Assembly: GCA_946885665.1 (NCBI GenBank)
Contig: CAMPGT010000194.1
Span: 1 to 7,617, forward strand
Origin: an uncultured Chitinophagaceae bacterium
GTDB lineage: Bacteria > Bacteroidota > Bacteroidia > Chitinophagales > Chitinophagaceae
Direction of reading: 5' to 3'
DNA: 7,617 nucleotides
Shown here: in pieces, positions 1 to 6,101 of the stretch
Layout of the letters: the number at the start of each line of letters is the position of its first letter
How positions within the stretch are numbered: the first letter of the stretch is position 1
Notes under the pieces: generated by a model
Told to the model about the DNA's origin: nothing
Seen by the model: the letters and a program-made list of their open reading frames with translations, nothing else
Databases searched by the model: none
Program-made: the position numbers and the translations under genes

Positions 1-1
1 G

Positions 2-622
2 CTTTCTATCGGCTACCGTTTGCATTTTGAGCCCTACAACCGCGAAATGATGCGTTTGGGAAAGGAAAAGGTGTTTGGAGAAATACAGTCCGTTATTGCT
101 TACAACGGCATGAACGGTACGCAGGGCTGGCGGCTCGATAAGGAACTCGCCGGCGGTGGTCCGCTGATGGATCTGGGAATTTATTGTGTACAGGGCGCAC
201 GTTATACCACCGGCCTTGAACCCGTTGCCGTAACGGCGCACGAGCTTGTGAAAACGCAGCCTGAAATTTTCACGGAAGTTGAGGAGGCGCTCACCTGGCA
301 GATGGAATTTCCGGGGGACGTTACTGCCAACTGCAAAACCAGCTATTCCGAATCCCTGAACTTATTGCGCGTGGTGGCCGAAAAAGGATGGTACGAGCTG
401 TCGCCGGCTTACGGTTATTCGGGTCAGCAGGGAGAAACATCGAATGGTAAAATGAATTTCCCGAAGGTGAACCAGCAGGCGCGGCAAATGGATGATTTTG
501 CCGATGCCATCATCAATAAAAGGCCTACGCCGGTGCCCGGCGAAATGGGAAGGCAGGACGTAAAGATACTGATGGCGATTTATGAGGCGATGCGGACGGG
601 CAAGAGGGTCGAAATTGTGTGA
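2..622 (+). CDS. Gfo/Idh/MocA family oxidoreductase, C-terminal part (5' end outside window)
   Basis: This is an open frame from the left edge to a TGA at 620-622, about 206 residues. A TTG at 20 is an internal Leu codon, not a start, because the frame continues upstream with family-like sequence (SIGYRLHFEPYN). The N-terminal Rossmann NAD(P) domain is missing; what remains is the C-terminal alpha/beta substrate domain. The stretch GGGPLMDLGIYCVQGARY (about 155-208) contains Asp-x-Gly-x-Tyr (Asp at 170-172, Tyr at 182-184). In glucose-fructose oxidoreductase-type members this Asp/Tyr pair lies at the active site, where many other family members have His. The end (DFADAII...GRQDVKILMAIYEAMRTGK) is the usual family C-terminus. 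The likely role is cytosolic NAD(P)-dependent oxidation or reduction of a sugar or sugar-like polyol; the substrate cannot be deduced. It lies on the same strand as the downstream operon but is separated from it by 119 bp. Family assignment is secure; specificity is not. Confidence 0.9.
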   Translation, partial: LSIGYRLHFEPYNREMMRLGKEKVFGEIQSVIAYNGMNGTQGWRLDKELAGGGPLMDLGIYCVQGARYTTGLEPVAVTAHELVKTQPEIFTEVEEALTWQMEFPGDVTANCKTSYSESLNLLRVVAEKGWYELSPAYGYSGQQGETSNGKMNFPKVNQQARQMDDFADAIINKRPTPVPGEMGRQDVKILMAIYEAMRTGKRVEIV

Positions 623-730
623 ACGGCAAACCGCAAACGGCAATCGGCAATGGGGAGTTTTTATTTTTTAAAAAGAAAAAACATTTCTCATGTCTCCCGT
701 CTCCCGCTTCTCATCTCCTCTCTTTGCCGT
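623..730. repeat. Degenerate heptanucleotide repeat element bounded by an 8-bp inverted repeat
   Basis: This intergenic block starts right after the upstream stop codon. The left part (623-657) reads as five 7-bp units: ACGGCAA, ACCGCAA, ACGGCAA, TCGGCAA, TGGGGAG. The right part (686-720) reads TCTCATG, TCTCCCG, TCTCCCG, CTTCTCA, TCTCCTC, in the same 7-bp phase as the left part. The outermost bases form a perfect inverted repeat, ACGGCAAA (623-630) and TTTGCCGT (723-730). Between the arrays lies an A/T-only palindrome. The unit length is not a multiple of three and the block lies outside the supported coding starts, so a coding role is unlikely. It may be a dispersed intergenic repeat family; that is an inference, since only one copy is visible here. 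Confidence 0.6.
657..682. repeat. A/T-rich palindrome at the centre of the heptamer element
   Basis: The two halves of this 26-bp stretch are near-perfect inverted repeats: a T-rich left arm beginning with G at 657 and an A-rich right arm ending with C at 682. There is one mismatch (663/676) and one G:T pair (664/675), with the centre at 669/670. As RNA it would form a weak A-U hairpin. As DNA it is an A/T-tract that could bend or melt easily. It sits midway in the gap between the partial oxidoreductase gene and the lipoprotein gene. It lacks the GC-rich stem of a classical intrinsic terminator, so no regulatory function is assigned. Confidence 0.5.
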
Positions 731-741
731 ATTTTCATACA

Positions 742-2469
742 ATGAAACTGACAGGCATTATTCTAATCTCTATTTTCATTCTTTCTTCTTCGTGTAATCA
801 ATCAGACCTTCCGAAAGGCGACGCCGACAATGGCGGGCTGTTTCTCCCTGAAAAATTTGAAGCAGTAGTGGTGGCCGACAGCACCGGACGTGCAAGGCAC
901 ATCGCCGTAAATTCTAACGGCGACATCTACGTGAAAATGCGCGGTGCGCAGCCAAAGGGCCTGCTCGCCCTGCGGGACACCGACAACGACGGTAAAGCAG
1001 ACGTTAAGGAGTATTTCGGTGATTACAACGACCAGGGCCATTACGGTACCGGCATGAGAATTTACAACGGCTACATTTACTTTGCCACCGCAGGCGAAGT
1101 GTACCGCCAGAAGCTGACACCCGGCGAGCTGGTACCCAAATCAAAAGTAGAACTCATTCTTACTGATGACTACCGCAATGATGTGCACGGCGCCGAGCAT
1201 ATCACCAAGCCCCTCACGTTCGATGACGACGGCCACATGTACGTGCAGTTCGGCGCCCCCGGCGATATGTGCCAGGGCATGGGAAATGAGCGGGTTCCGG
1301 GCGCTCCCGGCCTCAAACCCTGTCCGCAGCTCGAAGAACACGGAGGTGTGTGGCAATTCGATGCCAACAAGCTCAACCAAACACAGAAAGACGGCCGCAG
1401 GTATGCCACGGGCATACGCAGCATTGTGGGAATGGACTGGAACCACAAGGAAAATGCCTTGTATGCCATGCAGCATGGCCGCGACGATCTGCACCGCTCG
1501 TGGCCGGCATACTTTTCATCATGGGAAAATGCAGTGCTGCCATCAGAAGAATTTTTTAAGGTAACCGATGGCTTCGACGGCGGCTGGCCATACTACTACT
1601 ATGATCAGATAAAAAAGAAGAAAGTGCTGAACCCCGAATATGGCGGCGATGGCGAAAAGGAAGGCGACGGCGCCAAGCTTACACAGCCTATTATGGGCTT
1701 TCCCGGTCACTTCGGTCCGAACGATCTTTTGTTTTACACCGGCGACCAGTTTCCCGAACGCTATAAAGACGGTGCATTCATTGCGTTTCACGGCTCAACA
1801 ATACGTCACCCGTATCCCCAGGCAGGATACATTATCGCATTTGTTCCTTTCAAAGACGGCATGCCCTCGGGCGACTGGGAAGTGTTTGCCGATGGTTTTG
1901 CAGGGGTGGATACAATTATAAGAACAAGGGACGCACGATACCGGCCGATGGCGCTGGCTATGGGGCCCGATGGTTCGCTGTACGTGGGCGAATCGGAAGA
2001 AGGAAAGATATGGCGCGTTATGTACAAAGGCGACAGGAATGCGTTCGACACAGCGCAGCTTGCAAAAATGGAAGAACGAAAGAGAACGCGAACAAATATC
2101 AAGATGCCCGACGAAGTAAAGGATAATCTCAATAAAGGCATACCGAAAGAAGCCACAGTATATTACAACTACTGCGTAAGCTGTCATCAACAGGATGGAA
2201 ATGGCGATGGCAACCGCTTTCCGCCGCTTGCCGGCTCTGAGTGGGTAACAGGCGACAAGAACAGGCTCATCACCGTTGTGCTGCAGGGATTGAGAGGAAC
2301 TGTTACCTTCCATGGAAAGACGTTCAACAACGTGATGCCGCCGCATAATTTCCTGAAAGATGAAGAAGTGGCGCAGGTGCTCACCTACATCAGGAGCAAC
2401 TTTGGCAACAACGCCAGCGAGGTCACTCCTGCAGAAGTGAAAAAAATGAGAGATAATCTCTCCAAGTAA
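742..2469 (+). CDS. Lipoprotein: PQQ-dependent sugar dehydrogenase-like beta-propeller fused to cytochrome c
   Basis: The protein has 575 residues. The ATG at 742 is chosen because it begins a lipoprotein signal peptide: MKLT, a hydrophobic segment to about residue 14, then SSSC with Cys18 as lipidation site. An in-frame GTG at 619 would translate the repeat element and bury the signal. Residues about 30-440 resemble the sorbosone/soluble glucose dehydrogenase propeller. They include an EF-hand-like calcium loop DTDNDGKAD (79-87), His149/His153 ahead of FDDDGHMYVQFGAP, and GIRSIVG with Arg226 in the place of the PQQ-binding Arg, followed by QHGRDD. A class I cytochrome c domain follows: heme motif CVSCH (Cys478, Cys481, His482) and NVMPP with Met532 as likely axial ligand. 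The protein is probably membrane-anchored and extracytoplasmic, oxidising a sugar or alcohol and passing electrons through its own heme to the respiratory chain. Substrate and actual PQQ use are not shown by the sequence. It is the first gene of the operon; the next gene begins 7 bp after its stop. Confidence 0.87.
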   Translation: MKLTGIILISIFILSSSCNQSDLPKGDADNGGLFLPEKFEAVVVADSTGRARHIAVNSNGDIYVKMRGAQPKGLLALRDTDNDGKADVKEYFGDYNDQGHYGTGMRIYNGYIYFATAGEVYRQKLTPGELVPKSKVELILTDDYRNDVHGAEHITKPLTFDDDGHMYVQFGAPGDMCQGMGNERVPGAPGLKPCPQLEEHGGVWQFDANKLNQTQKDGRRYATGIRSIVGMDWNHKENALYAMQHGRDDLHRSWPAYFSSWENAVLPSEEFFKVTDGFDGGWPYYYYDQIKKKKVLNPEYGGDGEKEGDGAKLTQPIMGFPGHFGPNDLLFYTGDQFPERYKDGAFIAFHGSTIRHPYPQAGYIIAFVPFKDGMPSGDWEVFADGFAGVDTIIRTRDARYRPMALAMGPDGSLYVGESEEGKIWRVMYKGDRNAFDTAQLAKMEERKRTRTNIKMPDEVKDNLNKGIPKEATVYYNYCVSCHQQDGNGDGNRFPPLAGSEWVTGDKNRLITVVLQGLRGTVTFHGKTFNNVMPPHNFLKDEEVAQVLTYIRSNFGNNASEVTPAEVKKMRDNLSK

Positions 2470-2476
2470 CCATTGT

Positions 2477-3556
2477 ATGGCCGACAAAAATAATATACGC
2501 GTACTGGTAGTGGGATGTGGCAACATGGGCGCATCTCACGCAACTGCCTGTCACAACATCGACGGCTTCGAAATATGTGGGCTGGTATCAACCGGTAAAT
2601 CGAAAGAAGTGCTGAATGAGAAGCTGGGAAATAAATACCCGCTGTTCAATTCGATGGAAGAAGGGATGACTGCCACAAAGCCGGATGCCGTTTGTATTTC
2701 CACCTACCCGGATACCCATGAACGTTATGCCGTGATGGCGCTCGAAAATGGTTGCGATGTTTTTATCGAAAAACCATTGGCCGACACAGTGGAAGGTGCT
2801 GAAAGAGTTGCCGCAGCGGCAAAAAAAGCAGGAAAGAAATTGGTGGTGGGCTACATTCTCCGGCATCATCCCTCGTGGGAGCGCTTCATCGAGCTGTCGA
2901 AGGAGTTGGGAAAACCGCTGGTAATGCGGATGAACCTCAACCAGCAAAGTTCCGGTTACATGTGGACGGTGCACAGGAACCTGATGAAGAGCCTTAGCCC
3001 CATCGTGGACTGCGGCGTACATTACATCGATGTGATGTGCCAGATGACAAGGTCGAAGCCGCTGCAGGTAAGCGCCATCGGCGCAAGGCTCACCGAGGAA
3101 ATTCCGAAAGGAAATTATAATTACGGCCAGTTGCAGATAAGGTTCGAAGATGGTTCGGTGGGTTGGTATGAAGCAGGGTGGGGCCCGATGGTCAGCGAAA
3201 CTGCCTTCTTTGTAAAGGATGTTTTTGGGCCGAAAGGCTCAGTGTCCATCGTTGCAAAAGACGCGGGAGGCGCCGGCAAGTCGTCGTCTATCGAGGCGCA
3301 TACAAAAACAGAATCACTCCGCTTTCATCATGCCGACCTGGATGCCAGCGACAAATTCGCCAAAGAAGACACATGGATCAACCTCGAAGATGAACCCGGG
3401 CACCAGGAACTATGTAACCGGGAACAACGGTACTTCCTGAAAGCGATCAGGGAAAATGTTGACCTCACCGATCACATCTACGATGCTGTGAACAGCCTGC
3501 GCATCGCCTTTGCCTGCGATGAATCGGTTAGGACAGGAAAAATAGTATCGCTTTAA
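2477..3556 (+). CDS. Gfo/Idh/MocA family oxidoreductase
   Basis: This is a full-length 359-residue protein. The N-terminal Rossmann domain (about 7-125) starts with the dinucleotide loop VVGCGNMG (Gly13, Gly15, Gly18) and carries the family motif EKPLA with Lys99. The C-terminal substrate domain has VDCGVHYID, where Asp178 and His182 form the classical Asp-x-Gly-x-His catalytic motif. It therefore belongs to a different subgroup from the partial gene at the left edge, which has Tyr at that place. The end of the second beta strand reads GLVSTGKSK: Ser38 replaces the acidic residue typical of NAD-specific members, and the following Lys residues would suit NADP(H). It is likely a cytosolic dehydrogenase or reductase of a sugar, inositol or related hydroxy compound; the substrate is unknown. 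The ATG at 2477 starts 7 bp after the lipoprotein gene, and the next gene starts 9 bp after this one. No clear Shine-Dalgarno sequence precedes it. Confidence 0.92.
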   Translation: MADKNNIRVLVVGCGNMGASHATACHNIDGFEICGLVSTGKSKEVLNEKLGNKYPLFNSMEEGMTATKPDAVCISTYPDTHERYAVMALENGCDVFIEKPLADTVEGAERVAAAAKKAGKKLVVGYILRHHPSWERFIELSKELGKPLVMRMNLNQQSSGYMWTVHRNLMKSLSPIVDCGVHYIDVMCQMTRSKPLQVSAIGARLTEEIPKGNYNYGQLQIRFEDGSVGWYEAGWGPMVSETAFFVKDVFGPKGSVSIVAKDAGGAGKSSSIEAHTKTESLRFHHADLDASDKFAKEDTWINLEDEPGHQELCNREQRYFLKAIRENVDLTDHIYDAVNSLRIAFACDESVRTGKIVSL

Positions 3557-3565
3557 AACAATTAC

Positions 3566-4564
3566 ATGGAGATAAATACAACGGACATCCCCGTAGGAGT
3601 TGTGGGCCTGGGATTGATGGGATGCAGCATAACCACCTGTTTCGCGATGGCCGGCCATCCTGTTGTTGCCATCGCGCCGGTTAGCGGCGACCTGAAACAT
3701 GCCGGAAGCAGGATTCGTACGCACCTCGAAAAGTCTTTCGAACAGGGCCTCATCCAAAAACCGCCTGAATATTTTTTAAAGAACATTGTCATCAGCGAGG
3801 ATTATAGTCAGTTGAAGGATTGCCGCCTCGTGGTGGAATGTACCCTTGAAAGCGAGGACATCAAGAAATCGGTGTATGAAAAGATAGAGGCAGTGATTGA
3901 CGAGGGTGCGCTGCTTGCCAGTAACACGTCGGCTATACCTATCAGTATCCTGCAGCGCCTCACCAAACATCCGGAACGATTTTTAGGGTTGCATTGGGCG
4001 GAGCCTTCGCATACGACGCGGTTCCTCGAAATCATTTGCGGCGAACTTAGCGACATCAACAAGGCCGAATACCTGTACGAGCTCTCACATCATTGGAACA
4101 AGGAGCCGACACTCGTAAGAAAGGATATTCGCGGCTTTATCACCAACAGGCTGATGTACGCGATGTACCGCGAAGCGTTTTACCTGGTGGAAAACGGATA
4201 CGCAACAGTTGAAGATATTGACCGCGCCTGCCGGAACAATGCCGGCTACTGGATGACGCTTGTTGGCGTTTTCAGGTGGATGGACCTTACCGGTGTGGCC
4301 GCCTACCACAATGTGATGAAGGAACTGTTTCCGACACTTAACAACCAGACGGAAGTGCCGAAACTGATAGACGACATTGTAAAAGCAGGAGGGAGGGGAG
4401 TGTCGAATGCACACGGATTTTATTCGTACACACCGGAAGAAGCAAAGCTGTGGGAGGAAACGTTCAATGATTTCAGTTATGAGATCAGGAAGCTCGCGCT
4501 CAAATATCCCGCAGATATAGTGAAAAAGAAACTCGCCGAAAAAGAAAAAATAAAAGAAAAATAA
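3566..4564 (+). CDS. 3-hydroxyacyl-CoA dehydrogenase family protein
   Basis: The protein has 332 residues. The N-terminal Rossmann domain begins GVVGLGLMG (glycines 14, 16, 19). The catalytic set of the family is present with the usual spacing: Ser122 in NTSAIP, His143 in GLHWAEP, Glu155 in RFLEII twelve residues after the His, and Asn194 in FITNRL. The C-terminal helical domain (from about 185) follows, with HGFYSYTPEEA near the end and a Lys/Glu-rich tail. The family oxidises beta-hydroxy groups. Besides 3-hydroxyacyl-CoA it includes L-gulonate 3-dehydrogenase (lambda-crystallin type) and carnitine dehydrogenase, so the substrate need not be a CoA ester, and the neighbours do not suggest fatty-acid oxidation. 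Oddity: the acidic residue that normally ends the second beta strand and holds the adenosine ribose is Ala37 (HPVVAIAPVSGD), so the cofactor may differ from the usual NAD. It is part of the operon; the next gene begins 22 bp downstream. Confidence 0.9.
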   Translation: MEINTTDIPVGVVGLGLMGCSITTCFAMAGHPVVAIAPVSGDLKHAGSRIRTHLEKSFEQGLIQKPPEYFLKNIVISEDYSQLKDCRLVVECTLESEDIKKSVYEKIEAVIDEGALLASNTSAIPISILQRLTKHPERFLGLHWAEPSHTTRFLEIICGELSDINKAEYLYELSHHWNKEPTLVRKDIRGFITNRLMYAMYREAFYLVENGYATVEDIDRACRNNAGYWMTLVGVFRWMDLTGVAAYHNVMKELFPTLNNQTEVPKLIDDIVKAGGRGVSNAHGFYSYTPEEAKLWEETFNDFSYEIRKLALKYPADIVKKKLAEKEKIKEK

Positions 4565-4586
4565 ACAACAAGAAAAACAGACCGAT

Positions 4587-5006
4587 ATGGCAAAAAAAGA
4601 GATCGCTCATCCGGACAAAGCCGATAAAAACTTCACTACAGGCGCCTATTCAGCAGGCGTTGCAGCCGATGGATGGTTGTTTGTTAGCGGGCAGGGACCG
4701 GTAAATTTCAGCACCGGCAAATTCGAGCTTGGCGACATTGAACACGAAACAAAACTTACGCTTCACAACGTGCGCCGCATCTGCGAAGCAGCAGGATGCA
4801 CGCTTGACGACATCGTAAAATGCACCGTTCACCTCAGCGACATTAAAGATTTTGACCGGTACAACGCCGTTTATGCCTCGCATTTCACTTCAATAAAGCC
4901 TGCCCGAACCACCGTGCAATCTGTTTTGGGTAACGGAATAAAAGTGGAGATCGACGCCATCGCAAAGTTGCCTTCCGATAAAAAAAGTTCAGCCGGTAGT
5001 TTATGA
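4587..5006 (+). CDS. RidA family (YjgF/YER057c/UK114) enamine/imine deaminase
   Basis: The protein has 139 residues, slightly longer than the usual 125-130 because of a polar C-terminal tail (PSDKKSSAGSL). Family signatures are clear: FVSGQGPV near residues 32-39, the central HNVRRICEAAGCTLDDIVKC, and KPARTTVQSVLG with Arg107, the counterpart of the Arg that holds the carboxylate of the imino acid, followed by GIKVEIDAIA with Glu121. RidA proteins are small cytosolic trimers that hydrolyse reactive 2-aminoacrylate-type enamines/imines, made by PLP-dependent dehydratases, to 2-oxo acids and ammonia. Having it in one operon with a PLP enzyme of the D-serine dehydratase/D-threonine aldolase family suggests that it clears or processes that enzyme's product. 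Its TGA stop overlaps the ATG of the dipeptidase gene by 4 bp (ATGA, 5003-5006), a sign of translational coupling. The family is certain; a dedicated rather than housekeeping role is inferred. Confidence 0.93.
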   Translation: MAKKEIAHPDKADKNFTTGAYSAGVAADGWLFVSGQGPVNFSTGKFELGDIEHETKLTLHNVRRICEAAGCTLDDIVKCTVHLSDIKDFDRYNAVYASHFTSIKPARTTVQSVLGNGIKVEIDAIAKLPSDKKSSAGSL

Positions 5007-6097
5007 ACGACGAAAACCTGTTGATAATTGATTCGCATCTCGACCTGGCTATGAACGCTATTGAATGGAACCGCGACCTGCGCAAAACGGTAAACGAGAT
5101 CCGCGAGCGGGAGAAAAACATGAAAGACAAGTCTGACCGCGGCAACGGGACCGTGGCGCTGCCCGAGCTGCGCAAGGGCAACATCGGCTTGGTAGTGGCC
5201 ACACAGATAGCCCGGTACGTGCGCGCCGGCAGCGAACTGCCGGGGTATCATTCGCCTGAAATTGCCTGGGGTATCACCCAGGCGCAACTGGCCTGGTACA
5301 AAGCCATGGAAGAACAGGGAGAAATGGTGCAGATCACCAACATTGGCGAGCTTGAAAAACATCTGGATAATTGGAACGGCGATACTGCTGCCGTGACTAA
5401 TAAACCCATTGGCTACATTCTAAGCCTGGAAGGGGCCGATTCGTTGGTGAATTTATCCTACCTGGAGAAGGCTTATGCATACGGACTCCGCGCATGCGGG
5501 CCGGCACATTACGGGCCCGGACGGTATGCTCCCGGCACAGGCATGTCTGGTCCGCTCACCAAAGAGGGAAGGGAACTTGTGAAAGAGATGGATGCGCTGC
5601 ACATGATCCTCGATGTTACCCACCTTACCGATGAGGGTTTTACAGAAGCCGTGTCGATGTTCAAAGGGCCCGTATGGGCCAGCCATCACAACTGCAGAAG
5701 CGTTGTTCATCATCAGCGCCAACTGAATGATGAACAGATAAAGATACTCTTGGAGAGAGACGCGGTTATTGGCGGCGTGCTCGACACATGGATGCTGGTG
5801 AATGACTGGCAGAAAGGGAAAGATGATCCGCACCAACGCGGCGCCAGCCTGGAAAAACTGATTGATCATTACGACCACATCTGCCAGATGGCCGGCAACA
5901 GCCTGCACGTGGCGATTGGCAGCGACCTGGATGGTGCGTATGGAAAGGAGCAATCGCCATACGATCTCGAAAACATCGGCGACCTTCAGCGTTTGAAAGG
6001 GTTGCTGCAAAAGCGCGGCTATTCAAAGGAGGATATTGAAAATATATTTTTCCGTAACTGGCTCAGGTTTCTAAGAAGGGCCTGGAAAGAAAGTTAA
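5003..6097 (+). CDS. Peptidase M19 (renal/membrane dipeptidase family), cytoplasmic
   Basis: The protein has 364 residues. It follows the M19 order of binuclear zinc ligands: DSHLD near the start (His12, Asp14), bridging Glu143 in SLEGADSL, His207 in DVTHLTDEGF, His228 in ASHHNCRSV with Arg232 in the place of the substrate-carboxylate Arg, and Asp308 in IGSDLDG. The end FFRNWLRFLRRAW matches the conserved C-terminal asparagine helix. There is no signal peptide or membrane segment, so despite the family name it should act in the cytoplasm. Known members hydrolyse dipeptides and tolerate a D-amino acid at the C-terminal position; some family members hydrolyse other amides. The start ATG at 5003 overlaps the stop of the RidA gene, and the PLP enzyme gene follows after 4 bp. 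This close linkage suggests it supplies an amino acid, perhaps D-configured, to that enzyme. The exact substrate is not determined. Confidence 0.92.
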   Translation: MNDENLLIIDSHLDLAMNAIEWNRDLRKTVNEIREREKNMKDKSDRGNGTVALPELRKGNIGLVVATQIARYVRAGSELPGYHSPEIAWGITQAQLAWYKAMEEQGEMVQITNIGELEKHLDNWNGDTAAVTNKPIGYILSLEGADSLVNLSYLEKAYAYGLRACGPAHYGPGRYAPGTGMSGPLTKEGRELVKEMDALHMILDVTHLTDEGFTEAVSMFKGPVWASHHNCRSVVHHQRQLNDEQIKILLERDAVIGGVLDTWMLVNDWQKGKDDPHQRGASLEKLIDHYDHICQMAGNSLHVAIGSDLDGAYGKEQSPYDLENIGDLQRLKGLLQKRGYSKEDIENIFFRNWLRFLRRAWKES

Positions 6098-6101
6098 CAT
6101 C

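Noticed and set aside
657..682. A/T palindrome as a Rho-independent terminator of the left-edge gene
   Set aside because: The stem is almost purely A-U with no GC-rich base and is not followed by a U-tract, so a terminator call is not supported.
730..736. TATTTTC as a Bacteroidetes-type -7 promoter box
   Set aside because: It is only a few bases before the ATG at 742 and no TTG-type -33 element at proper spacing is convincing, so no promoter is claimed.
619..741. In-frame GTG at 619 as start of the lipoprotein gene, giving a 616-residue protein
   Set aside because: The extra 41 residues translate the heptamer repeat element and overlap the previous stop, and they would bury the lipoprotein signal that starts at the ATG at 742.
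1795..2526. Minus-strand open frame of 243 codons
   Set aside because: It lies antisense to the well-supported propeller/cytochrome gene and has no recognisable family motif or domain pattern; it is a shadow of the GC-biased coding strand.
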